From contig CAMCTC010000055.1 of the NCBI GenBank assembly GCA_945878355.1, positions 1-31,740 of the forward strand: a stretch of DNA of 31,740 nucleotides, in the 5' to 3' direction. Below are positions 1-6,559 of the stretch, piece by piece. The position numbers and the translations under genes were made by a program. Within the stretch, counting starts at the first letter, position 1. Each line of letters starts with the position of its first letter. This stretch comes from Bordetella parapertussis. GTDB taxonomy: Bacteria > Pseudomonadota > Gammaproteobacteria > Burkholderiales > Burkholderiaceae_C. Below the pieces are notes generated by a model. That model was not told the origin of the DNA. It worked only from the letters and a program-made list of their open reading frames with translations, and did not search any database.

Positions 1-520
1 TGACCTTGAGCGCGATGAATCCTTGGTCTTCAAAGAAGCCCGGCGTCCATGATCCCAGACACAGTAAACCGGTTCGCGTCAGCCCGCCGCTTGAGGGCGC
101 CGGCACGATCACCGCCGATCGAAATCCGAACTTGGCTGCAAGATCGAGCATGGCGCGTTGCTGCTTTGAATTCATAACGATCTGGCTCGACCGCACCGGT
201 TCGGAGTGGGTCAACGCGTAGATCAACCAGGGGTCGCTTGCGTACCAGGCGAGCTTTTCATACTCGCAACACCAGACCGGGTCGCAGGCCAGAAGGAAGC
301 GATAGGACTCGTGGGAACCGTCGTCCCGGATGAAGCTGACGAATGCCGCGACGTCGGCGCCCAGCCTGTGGGCCGCCTGGGACAGCAAGCCCAAGGCCTG
401 CGCTTCGTCGGCGGCGCTGGGCACTTGCTGGACGACCTGGCTGACGCGCGAGGCGTAGTCGGCTTGCGATGTGAGCGCCAACAGTGTGGCTGGCTCAGCC
501 GGATTTTCCAAAGAGGGCAT
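1..520 (-). CDS. LuxR-type regulator, autoinducer-binding domain (partial, 3' end outside window)
   Basis: The reading frame stays open from the start codon to the left edge of the window, giving about 173 residues without a stop. The translation looks like the N-terminal ligand-binding domain of LuxR-type quorum-sensing regulators: a helical start, then a beta/alpha core with the D-P pair in 'WYASDPWLIYAL' and a later 'FGFRSAVIVPAPSSGG' stretch typical of the family. The tryptophan usually found a little after the D-P pair is replaced here ('EPVRSSQI'), so ligand recognition may differ from canonical acyl-homoserine-lactone sensors. The DNA-binding HTH domain would lie beyond the window and cannot be confirmed. 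Three in-frame ATGs (544, 526, 520) are possible starts, none with a strong ribosome site. The start overlaps the end of the upstream small gene, so the two are probably co-transcribed. Confidence 0.68.
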   Translation of the reverse strand, partial: MPSLENPAEPATLLALTSQADYASRVSQVVQQVPSAADEAQALGLLSQAAHRLGADVAAFVSFIRDDGSHESYRFLLACDPVWCCEYEKLAWYASDPWLIYALTHSEPVRSSQIVMNSKQQRAMLDLAAKFGFRSAVIVPAPSSGGLTRTGLLCLGSWTPGFFEDQGFIALKV

Positions 521-782
521 GACCATTTCGTTTGAGCGCAACATAGATCAGGGGGTAGTCGAAGCGCATGGCATCGGCATCGCACCAGCGGCTGAAGCTG
601 CTGTCCTCGGTGAATACCGTCGCCAGGATGGTCCGGGCAGTTCCCGGGTGCTTTTGCAAGCGCTCGACATAGACACCGCGCTCGATCGACGACAGCCTGA
701 ATTCGATGATGCCGTCGTCGCTTCGCAGGACTGCGGATTGCTTGCTACAGCAGAGCGTCGGTGCAGTGGTCTGTCGTTTCAT
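495..782 (-). CDS. Hypothetical protein (about 95 aa)
   Basis: I do not recognise this protein. The frame could start at 809, but the internal ATG at 782 (protein beginning MKRQTTAP) shortens a long overlap with the preceding gene. The product is small and soluble, with no signal peptide or membrane segment. An adjacent Cys-Cys pair lies near the N-terminus, and the rest looks like a beta-rich fold ('DDGIIEFRLSSIERGVYVER', then 'RTILATVFTEDSSFSRW'). It overlaps the genes on either side (the CxxC protein upstream and the LuxR-type regulator downstream), which fits a compact co-transcribed group. Residue composition looks like a real protein rather than an antisense shadow, but no function can be assigned. 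Confidence 0.5.
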   Translation of the reverse strand: MKRQTTAPTLCCSKQSAVLRSDDGIIEFRLSSIERGVYVERLQKHPGTARTILATVFTEDSSFSRWCDADAMRFDYPLIYVALKRNGHALFGKSG

Positions 783-1047
783 GATCTGCAAAGCGCTGAC
801 CGCAAACAATGCACTTCAAGCTGGCCTGCGCCTTGGAGGTCGGGGGACTGCTCCACGTGAACAGGCTTTCAGCCTCGCAGGCCAGGCACTCCATGACGGT
901 GAAATGAAAGATTTCACCGCAGCCGGCGCATTGCTTTTCGCAAGGCCGGCCATCATCGATCAGCTCGAAGGTGTCGTCTTCAGTCTGCCCACAAGCAGGG
1001 CATTCCAATTGCAGAACCGACGACATGACGGGACGACAAATGTCCAT
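745..1047 (-). CDS. Small cysteine-rich zinc-ribbon-like protein
   Basis: A 100-residue protein with four CxxC pairs (C16/C19, C40/C43, C54/C57, C79/C82) and further Cys/His near the C-terminus. This is the pattern of two zinc ribbons or a rubredoxin-like metal-binding fold. The start at 1047 is supported by a GGAG ribosome-binding site a few bases upstream. No signal peptide or membrane segment is visible. It lies first in a tight group of small genes leading to a LuxR-type regulator, next to an AlpA-type gene and a tRNA, so it is probably part of an accessory segment. The specific family is not recognised. Metal binding is inferred from the cysteine spacing only. Confidence 0.6.
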   Translation of the reverse strand: MDICRPVMSSVLQLECPACGQTEDDTFELIDDGRPCEKQCAGCGEIFHFTVMECLACEAESLFTWSSPPTSKAQASLKCIVCGQRFADHETTDHCTDALL

Positions 1048-1273
1048 GATGTCTCCGACTATCCCCCGCTCTCGACCCGCGGGTTGGGCCCGGCGCTGGC
1101 CGTGGGTCGCACATCGCGCTCACTGCCATTCAGATTTGCCGGCTGATCGATGAAAAAATATATGTCAAAAAGTTCTTCGACAGATGCCAAGGCCCCGGCT
1201 GCCGTAGATCGAATGGGGCCAACAAGTGTGCAAAAATTCGCAAAAGGTTTACTTTTCTGCCGGAAAAGCACTG
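1048..1273. other. AT-richer non-coding gap
   Basis: No convincing gene is present. Part of the stretch (about 1150-1260) is clearly more AT-rich than the surrounding DNA. It holds an imperfect inverted repeat TGTC-N12-GACA at 1163-1182 (7 of 10 positions pair). On the minus strand there is a TTGACA hexamer in the same place, without a convincing -10 partner. It probably carries the promoter of the cysteine-rich protein gene and a possible operator, but that is inference. Confidence 0.35.
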
Positions 1274-1504
1274 TCAGTGCGAGGTGGCTTGCCGCGCCGC
1301 GCTCCAGCGTTCGAGGTCGGTGCGGCGCCAGCCTACGGCGCGGCCGGCGAGCTTGACCGGCGCCGGAAAGTCCCGCGAGGCGATCAGGCGGTAGATCGTC
1401 GATCTGCCCAGGCCGATCCTGCGCATGACCGAAGCCATGCGCAGGAACTCGGCGCTCTCGGTGTCGGCCGCGCGGGCCTGTGTCGTGGGTTCAACCTGGC
1501 GCAT
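1274..1504 (-). CDS. AlpA-family phage/integrative-element transcriptional regulator
   Basis: A 76-residue protein whose C-terminal two thirds match the AlpA pattern: 'FLRMASVMRRIGLGRSTIYRLI' is the winged-helix DNA-binding part, followed by 'FPAPVKLAGRAVGWRRTDLERW', the hallmark P-x-P-V-K-L ... V-G-W ... W segment. AlpA-type proteins activate excision or act as excisionase-like regulators in prophages and integrative elements. A GGAG ribosome site precedes the start. The gene lies about 270 bp from the 3' end of a tRNA-Asn gene, the usual setting for such elements. No integrase lies between it and the tRNA, so the element may be partial, or its integrase may be elsewhere. Confidence 0.85.
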   Translation of the reverse strand: MRQVEPTTQARAADTESAEFLRMASVMRRIGLGRSTIYRLIASRDFPAPVKLAGRAVGWRRTDLERWSAARQATSH

Positions 1505-1774
1505 GGTTGGGTTCTCCAGAGCGGGGTGGTGATGCCCACTCTAGACGCCATCCGCGGTTCGGCGCGCGATGAATTTTTACGAAAATCTGTCACGGGGGAC
1601 GCTGGAGTCGAGGCGCAGGCGGACCGAGGTGGGCCCGAATTGCGCAACTAGATCGCGACATCGAAAAATTCCCAACCGATTCAAGACTGGCACCAGACTG
1701 GCACCGGCGTTCGATGCAAAGAAAAAGGACCTAGCCGCTTTCGCTTCTAAGCCCTTGATTCACAACGCTAATTT
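1505..1774. other. Non-coding gap between alpA and tRNA-Asn
   Basis: No gene can be supported here. The one structural signal is an 11-bp-period direct repeat at 1685-1705, where GACTGGCACC occurs twice separated by one base. Short direct repeats beside a tRNA are reminiscent of tyrosine-integrase arm sites, but this is only a suggestion. I found no second copy of the tRNA 3' end to the left, so the distal attachment site, if there is one, lies outside the window. Confidence 0.35.
1685..1705. repeat. Short tandem direct repeat next to tRNA-Asn
   Basis: Two copies of GACTGGCACC separated by one base lie 70 bp beyond the tRNA 3' end. They sit in non-coding DNA on the side where an integrated element would start. 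A role as an integrase arm site is conjecture. Confidence 0.4.
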
Positions 1775-1850
1775 TGGCTCCTCGACCAGGGCTCGAACCT
1801 GGGACCTACGGATTAACAGTCCGGCGCTCTACCAACTGAGCTATCGAGGA
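1775..1850 (-). tRNA. tRNA-Asn (anticodon GTT)
   Basis: The minus strand folds as a complete 76-base tRNA: acceptor stem TCCTCGA/TCGAGGA, D arm beginning GCTCAGTTGGTAGAGC, anticodon loop CTGTTAA with GTT, T arm with TTCGAGC in the loop, and an encoded CCA end. The anticodon specifies asparagine (codons AAC/AAT). The 3' end faces an AlpA-type gene, which makes this tRNA a likely integration site for a mobile element. Confidence 0.97.
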
Positions 1851-1889
1851 ATTGAGCCTCACAGTATAGCCTGGATTCTTTGCCTCAGG

Positions 1890-4025
1890 TCAAAAATTGA
1901 CCTGCACCGAGGCATGAAGAGTCCTCGACGCCAGCGGGTAAAGGTAGGCATGGTCGTACTGGTAGGGCGCTTCCTTCCAGGCCCGGTGATTGGTCAGGTT
2001 GTCGATGCCTGCGCGCCACACCAGGGTCTGCGCGCCATACCTGTGGCTGTAGCGAGCGGCCAAGTCCAGACGGGTCCAGCCTGGCGTGGCGACGCTGTTG
2101 TCAGGCAGCACCATGCGCTCGCCCTCACGGGTCGCGAAGCCCAGCAACGCCAAGCCGGGCAGGGCGGCAACGTTGTAGGCGGCCTGGGCCTTCAGGCTCG
2201 ATGCAGGCACATTGGTCGGCCGCCGGCCGTTCAGGGCGATGTCGGTCGAACCCTCGCGGCGGGCTTGCAGCGTCATCGCGCTGCTGCGCAGATTCCAGGC
2301 GCCGATTCGCCAATCGATTTCAGCCTCGATGCCGCGGTGTCTTGCCTGACCGTCGGCTTGGCGAGTGCAACTCGCAGCAATGTCACAAGCGCCGACATCG
2401 CGCCAAGTCGGGCGTTGGATGTCAAAGCCCGCCACCCGCCAGTCCAACGAGTTTTCGCTGTGCTTGAAGCCGATCTCAATCTGACGGCTTTTGAGCGCGG
2501 GCAGGGCTTGGCCTGCGTTTCGGTAGGTGGGCAGGTTCGGCGCCAGTTGCGACTCGACCCCCTGACCCCAACTGAGGTAGCCCAGGTCTTGGGCGTTGAG
2601 GGCGTGGCTCAGCGCCAGCCAGGGCGTGCTGAACGCTTGGGTGTAGTGCGTGGGCGTCGCGCCATCTGTGTCGACGCTGTCGCGTTGCAGGCGGCTGTTG
2701 CGCAGGCCGGCCCACAAGCTCCATTGGGGCGCGAGCGTGATCACATCCTGCAAGTGAAGTTCATGGCTGCGTTCGTCGCGATTTGTCTGCGCATAATTGA
2801 GGTTGGGGTCGGCCGGCAGCTGTGTCAATCCATTGGTCTGACCCACACCCACCCAGTTGTAGGCCTGGCGCTTGAACCTGGCTTGGTAGCGCGTGGTCAG
2901 AAAGCCGACGTTGAATCGGTGTGTCAGTCCCAGTGCGCTGGCTTGGCCGTTGACCGAGACGTCAAACGCATTGCTGGTGCGTCGTTCCCCTTCACTGCGA
3001 AAGTCGTACAGGTCGAAGCTGCCGTCGCTGCAGTAACTTCGGTAGTTGTTCTCGGTGCTGCAGCCGAACGGAAAGGCAATCCGGTCATCGCTGGTGAGCC
3101 GTTGCTGCATCGCATGCGCGACCAGATGGAGGTCTTGGCCCAGCGATTGGGTGTACCGCAGCGAGCCAGTCGTCCCGGCCATCACCACCGGCAGGCTCCA
3201 GGACTGGTTGTTGAGGTTGCTGCGTGGATCGGTCGTCGCAGCGGGCGGCAGCCGGTTGCCAAGCAGGCTGAAGCCCGGCGTGCTGGGCTGGCTTTGGCGG
3301 CTGGATTCAATTTCTGCTTCTAGCAAGCCGTTGCTGCCGATTTGCCCTTCGACCGCTGCGGCCAGCATGCTGCGATGGCCCTTGCTGCTCCGGGTCATCG
3401 GGTCGATCCGGTCGGCGCTGGCGTTGATCCGCCAGCCGTAGTCCGCGTTGCGGCGGCCGACGTCGACGGCGGCGGCGACCGTACCGTCTTGTTCCCAACC
3501 CAGGCTGGCGCTGGTGATCTGGTCGCGTGGGCGCTTGATGATCAAGTTGACCAGCCCGCCAGGCGCGCTGGTGCCAGCTTGCAAGCCGCTCGTGCCTTTG
3601 AGGATTTCCATCGTCTGCTTGTTGGCTTGCGCGATCACCGTCTCGGCATTGATCGGCAGACCGTCACGACGGTAGTTGAAGCGGTTGTCCAGCGTGAATC
3701 CGCGCACTGCGAGCTGGCCCCAATAGCCGGGGGCGTTGTAGGCATCTGTGGTGCCGGCGTCCAGACGGGTCAGATCGGAAATGCCCGTGATGCCGGCGTC
3801 CTTCAACTGGCTCGCGCCAAGCACTGTGGCCGAGAACGGAGATCTGGCCAAAGGCATATCGCCGAAGCCGGCCAAGCTGGCGGTACCACGCCCGCTCACG
3901 GTGATCGTTTGGGTCGCCGGTGCGTCTACACCCTGGGATTGGGCTGGCAGCGCTAAGAGCAGCAGCGCTGCCTGGGCGATGGCCCGTCGGCGGGAAGGAT
4001 TGAAGTGGAAAAATTGATGTGCCAT
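1890..4025 (-). CDS. TonB-dependent outer-membrane receptor under TPP riboswitch control (likely thiamin or precursor uptake)
   Basis: A 711-residue outer-membrane receptor. It has a signal peptide (about residues 1-30, basic start then LLLLALPAQS), a TonB-box-like 'TQTITVSG' near residue 40, and a plug domain (about 57-166, with 'LAVRGF' and 'EILKGTSGLQAGTSAPGGLVNLI'). A long beta-barrel follows, ending in the classical C-terminal phenylalanine (VQVNF). By sequence it resembles TonB-dependent siderophore receptors. The longer frame back to 4112 starts inside the riboswitch, so the ATG at 4025, directly before the signal peptide, is the better start. The TPP riboswitch upstream strongly suggests the ligand is thiamin, a phosphorylated form, or a pyrimidine/thiazole precursor rather than an iron chelate. 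Cys pairs in two predicted external loops (for example 'GCSTENNYRSYC') may form disulfides. It is a single-gene unit with no TonB/ExbBD nearby. Confidence 0.9.
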   Translation of the reverse strand: MAHQFFHFNPSRRRAIAQAALLLLALPAQSQGVDAPATQTITVSGRGTASLAGFGDMPLARSPFSATVLGASQLKDAGITGISDLTRLDAGTTDAYNAPGYWGQLAVRGFTLDNRFNYRRDGLPINAETVIAQANKQTMEILKGTSGLQAGTSAPGGLVNLIIKRPRDQITSASLGWEQDGTVAAAVDVGRRNADYGWRINASADRIDPMTRSSKGHRSMLAAAVEGQIGSNGLLEAEIESSRQSQPSTPGFSLLGNRLPPAATTDPRSNLNNQSWSLPVVMAGTTGSLRYTQSLGQDLHLVAHAMQQRLTSDDRIAFPFGCSTENNYRSYCSDGSFDLYDFRSEGERRTSNAFDVSVNGQASALGLTHRFNVGFLTTRYQARFKRQAYNWVGVGQTNGLTQLPADPNLNYAQTNRDERSHELHLQDVITLAPQWSLWAGLRNSRLQRDSVDTDGATPTHYTQAFSTPWLALSHALNAQDLGYLSWGQGVESQLAPNLPTYRNAGQALPALKSRQIEIGFKHSENSLDWRVAGFDIQRPTWRDVGACDIAASCTRQADGQARHRGIEAEIDWRIGAWNLRSSAMTLQARREGSTDIALNGRRPTNVPASSLKAQAAYNVAALPGLALLGFATREGERMVLPDNSVATPGWTRLDLAARYSHRYGAQTLVWRAGIDNLTNHRAWKEAPYQYDHAYLYPLASRTLHASVQVNF

Positions 4026-4026
4026 C

Positions 4027-4049
4027 GTGATGCTTTCAGGTGCAATCAC
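4027..4049 (-). promoter_or_regulatory. Hairpin directly before the TonB-receptor start codon
   Basis: On the minus strand GTGAT-TGC pairs with GC-ATCAC around an ACCTGAAA loop, giving a seven-pair stem with one bulged base that ends one base before the ATG. The purine-rich bases that would serve as ribosome site lie in the loop. It is a plausible output element of the upstream TPP riboswitch acting on translation, but this is inferred from sequence only. Confidence 0.4.
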
Positions 4050-4103
4050 AGGTGGGCAAACACTGGATGATGCCCGCGGCGATGCCATGGGTTGGTTCAG
4101 GTT

Positions 4104-4191
4104 GCTTCCCATGCGCGAGGATTACCTCGATCAGGTTCAAAGGGTTTTTCTCAGTCGCACTGCTTGCGCAGCGCAACACCCCCAGCGAAGT
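4104..4191 (-). ncRNA. TPP riboswitch (THI element)
   Basis: The minus strand carries the conserved THI-box blocks in the right order: GGGGGTG, then CTGAGA (4149-4154), then ACCCTTTGAACCTGATC (4129-4145), then a small stem ending in GCGCATGGGAAGC. CTTC at the 5' side and GAAG at the 3' side can close P1. TPP riboswitches switch genes off when thiamin pyrophosphate is plentiful. The aptamer ends about 80 bases before the TonB-receptor ATG. Between them lie a GGGCA/TGCCC stem candidate and the hairpin at the start codon, so translational control is more likely than termination (no U-run follows). A CATAAT -10-like hexamer lies upstream at 4228-4233 without a clear -35. Confidence 0.95.
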
Positions 4192-4299
4192 GCTGTTGGG
4201 CACTGGCGTGTCCAACAACGGAGCAGATTATGGCTGATGCGGCCCATGGCGCCGCGCTGGTGAGGCTGTACTGGTGAGCAGGCCGATCGGACTGGCAGC

Positions 4300-5379
4300 T
4301 CAACTGTCGCGCGCGGTCACGCCCAGCCTTTGCTGCAGTCGCGGGCTCGTAGTGGTGTATTGCAGCAGCACCGGTTCATCGGGTCGCAGTCGCGCAGCGG
4401 CGGCATAGGCGGCCAGCGTCGCTTCGTGAAATCCCGAGACGATCAGTTTCTTCTTGCCGGGGTAGCTGACCACGTCGCCGACGGCATGGATGCCTGGCGT
4501 GCTGGTCTCAAAAAACGCGGTGTCGACCATCAGTTGGCGGCGTGCCATCGCCAGGCCCCAATGCGCGATCGGACCCAGTTTTGGGCTCAAGCCCAGGCGC
4601 ATCAGCATCATGTCGACCGCCATGCGGCGCGGCAGGCCATCCTCGCCGATCAACTGCACCGCCACCAAGCGTGGGTCAGTGTCACTGGCTTCTTCCAGAC
4701 CCAACACTTGGCCTACTTCGAAGTGCAGCGCCCCGGCATCGCACAGATCTTTGAAACGGGTCAGCGTGGCGGGTTCAGCGTTCAACACCTTGCGCCGGTG
4801 CAGCAAGGTCACGTTGGCGGGGCGCTGCGTGGGGTCTGCATGCGCAAGATCCAGCGCCGTGTTCACGGCCTCGTCGTCGTCGCCCAGCACCAGCACCCGC
4901 TGGCCCGCCAGCAGTGCCGCGTCGGGCCCATGATGAAAGATCTGGCGGTCCAGGTGGCGCTCATAGCCCTCGACCTTCAGGCTGCGCGGCTGGAAAGCGC
5001 CCACGCCGGCGGCGATGAACACGGTGCGGCTGACAAAGCACTGGCCGCTGCTGGTCTCGACATCGAATTTGCCATCGCTGCGCTGCGCTAGCGCGACCAC
5101 GGTTTGGCGCAGGTGAAAGGTCGCGGCAAAGGGTTCGATCTGGCCCAGCAAGCGGTCAACGAGTTCGCGGCCGGTGCAGACTTGCAGCGCGGGGATGTCG
5201 TAGATCGGCTTGTCTGCGTACAGCTCGATGCACTGGCCGCCCGGCACTGGCAGCGCATCGACGACATGGGCTTGGATGCCCAGCAGACCGAGCTGGAAGA
5301 CCTGGAACAGCCCCACCGGCCCCGCACCGATCACCAGCGCATCGGTCTCGATCACGCCGACGCGGTCAGCGATGGGCAT
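4300..5379 (-). CDS. Ferredoxin-NADP+ reductase, thioredoxin-reductase-like type (NAD(P)/FAD oxidoreductase)
   Basis: A 359-residue flavoprotein. The FAD site G-x-G-x-x-G is near residues 18-23 ('IGAGPVGL'), 'PVPGGQC' follows near residues 45-51, and the C-terminal FAD contact 'GIHAVGDVVSYPGKKKL' has the family G-D motif. Length and layout match the YumC-like ferredoxin-NADP+ reductases that transfer electrons between NADPH and ferredoxin. The pyridine-nucleotide motif, usually G-G-G-D-S-A, reads 'GDDDEA' here, which is unusual. It starts 6 bases after the stop of the ferredoxin gene fdxA, so the two are one transcription unit and probable partners. It may serve the sulfite reductase encoded upstream, since no CysJ flavoprotein is present. 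Confidence 0.85.
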   Translation of the reverse strand: MPIADRVGVIETDALVIGAGPVGLFQVFQLGLLGIQAHVVDALPVPGGQCIELYADKPIYDIPALQVCTGRELVDRLLGQIEPFAATFHLRQTVVALAQRSDGKFDVETSSGQCFVSRTVFIAAGVGAFQPRSLKVEGYERHLDRQIFHHGPDAALLAGQRVLVLGDDDEAVNTALDLAHADPTQRPANVTLLHRRKVLNAEPATLTRFKDLCDAGALHFEVGQVLGLEEASDTDPRLVAVQLIGEDGLPRRMAVDMMLMRLGLSPKLGPIAHWGLAMARRQLMVDTAFFETSTPGIHAVGDVVSYPGKKKLIVSGFHEATLAAYAAAARLRPDEPVLLQYTTTSPRLQQRLGVTARDS

Positions 5380-5385
5380 GGCGGG

Positions 5386-5709
5386 TCAGCGTATCAACTC
5401 GGAAAGCTTGTCCTTGCGGTCTTTCCAGTCGTCAGCGTCTGGCAGCGGCGTCTTGCGCTTGGTGATGCTGGGCCAGTTCTTGGCCAGATCGGCATTGAGC
5501 TTGATGAAGTGAAGCTGTTCGCTGGGCACGTCTTCTTCGGGCAGGATCGCGTTGACCGGGCATTCTGGGATGCAGACCGCGCAGTCGATGCACTCGTCAG
5601 GGTCGATGGTCAGGAAGTTCGGGCCTTCGCGGAAGCAATCGACCGGGCACACATCGACGCAGTCGGTGTACTTGCAGCGGATGCACGATTCGGTGACGAC
5701 GTGGGTCAT
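5386..5709 (-). CDS. fdxA: 7Fe ferredoxin (3Fe-4S plus 4Fe-4S)
   Basis: A 107-residue ferredoxin with cysteines C9, C12, C17, C21 and C25, then C40, C43, C46 and C50. This matches the Azotobacter ferredoxin I arrangement: C9, C17 and C50 for a 3Fe-4S cluster and C21, C40, C43 and C46 for a 4Fe-4S cluster, with the long C-terminal tail usual for FdxA. It is a small soluble electron carrier. The next gene, 6 bases on, encodes a ferredoxin-NADP+ reductase. Both follow the sulfate-assimilation genes on the same strand, 73 bases after cobA. No strong promoter is visible in that gap, so read-through from the cys genes is possible. Confidence 0.95.
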   Translation of the reverse strand: MTHVVTESCIRCKYTDCVDVCPVDCFREGPNFLTIDPDECIDCAVCIPECPVNAILPEEDVPSEQLHFIKLNADLAKNWPSITKRKTPLPDADDWKDRKDKLSELIR

Positions 5710-5782
5710 GGGCTCTTGTGATGGTGGGAGGTCTTCGATCTCGGCTCAGTGGGCGTGAGCACCCGACGAGCAAAGGTGGATT

Positions 5783-6559
5783 TTAAGGGGCTGGCTCGGT
5801 CTGATAGGCTTGATGCCGCTCAAGGCATGGGGTCTTGTCGGTCAATGCCAAGGCGCCTGCACCGACGGTCACCACCGCCGGCCGGTCGGCATGAGGCGCT
5901 GCCGCGTCGGCCAGCGTCGCCACGCTGTGCAAGGTGGTCAAGGCATCCGGCCAGCCCGCGCGCGAGACCACGCAGACTGCGGTGGTGCCCGGCCAACCCG
6001 CCTCGGTCAGCTTGCGCGACAGCGCCGGCAGTTGGCGCCCGGCCATGTAGAACACCTCGGTGTCGGCGCTGCGACCCGCCTGCAGTTGGCCCAGGTGGGT
6101 CATCGCCGTGCTCAGGCTGACGCTGCGCCCAATGCCGCGTCTAGTCAGCGGCCGCTGGCTGTGTGCGGCCGCTGCCAGCGCAGCGGTCACGCCAGGCACC
6201 ACCTCGCAGGCGATGCCCTGGCTGCGCAGCGCTTCGAGCTCTTCTTCGAGCCTGCCAAAGACGCTGGGGTCGCCGCCCTTGAGCCGCACCACATGTTGAT
6301 GCGTTTGCGCGGCTTGCAGCAGCAGCGCATTGATCTGCGTCTGGCCGGTGGCATGGCCGAATCCGCGCTTGCCCACATCGATCCAACGTGCATTTGGCGC
6401 GTACTCACGCAAGGCCGGATCGATCAGCGCATCAAACAGCACGACCTCTGCCAATGCCAGGCGGCGTGCGCCGCGCAGCGTGATCAAGTCGGCCGCGCCA
6501 GGGCCCGCGCCAATGAAGACGACGCGGGCGGGCGCGGTGGCTGGGCTCACGGTGTTCAA
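5783..6559 (-). CDS. cobA: Uroporphyrinogen-III C-methyltransferase (SUMT, siroheme pathway)
   Basis: A 258-residue SAM-dependent methyltransferase that makes precorrin-2 from uroporphyrinogen III, the first step to siroheme, the cofactor of sulfite reductase. Family signatures are present: 'VFIGAGPGAADLITLRG' at the N-terminus, 'VVRLKGGDPSVFGR', 'VVPGVTAALAAAA', 'RPLTRRG' and 'FYMAGR'. The length fits stand-alone CobA rather than the fused CysG; the dehydrogenase/chelatase half is not in this window. The start at 6559 is a TTG that overlaps the cysN stop by 3 bases (TTGA). A GTG three codons further in (6550) is an alternative. Its place at the end of the cys genes fits a role in supplying siroheme to CysI. 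Confidence 0.93.
   Translation of the reverse strand: MNTVSPATAPARVVFIGAGPGAADLITLRGARRLALAEVVLFDALIDPALREYAPNARWIDVGKRGFGHATGQTQINALLLQAAQTHQHVVRLKGGDPSVFGRLEEELEALRSQGIACEVVPGVTAALAAAAHSQRPLTRRGIGRSVSLSTAMTHLGQLQAGRSADTEVFYMAGRQLPALSRKLTEAGWPGTTAVCVVSRAGWPDALTTLHSVATLADAAAPHADRPAVVTVGAGALALTDKTPCLERHQAYQTEPAP

Noticed and set aside
206..535. Plus-strand open frame of 109 codons
   Set aside because: Antisense to the partial LuxR-type gene. Its Gly/Val/Gln/Arg-rich translation is typical of a shadow frame in GC-rich DNA.
1059..1271. Minus-strand open frame of 70 codons between alpA and the cysteine-rich gene
   Set aside because: No ribosome site, no recognisable family, and it covers the AT-rich likely promoter region. 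Treated as non-coding.
1569..3323. Long plus-strand open frame of 584 codons
   Set aside because: It runs through the tRNA-Asn gene (giving the well-known false peptide containing 'SSTRARTWDLRINSP') and antisense to the TonB receptor. It has no ribosome site and no domain character.
4026..4112. N-terminal extension of the TonB receptor to 4112
   Set aside because: The ATG at 4112 lies inside the conserved 3' part of the TPP riboswitch, and the extra residues precede a normal signal peptide.
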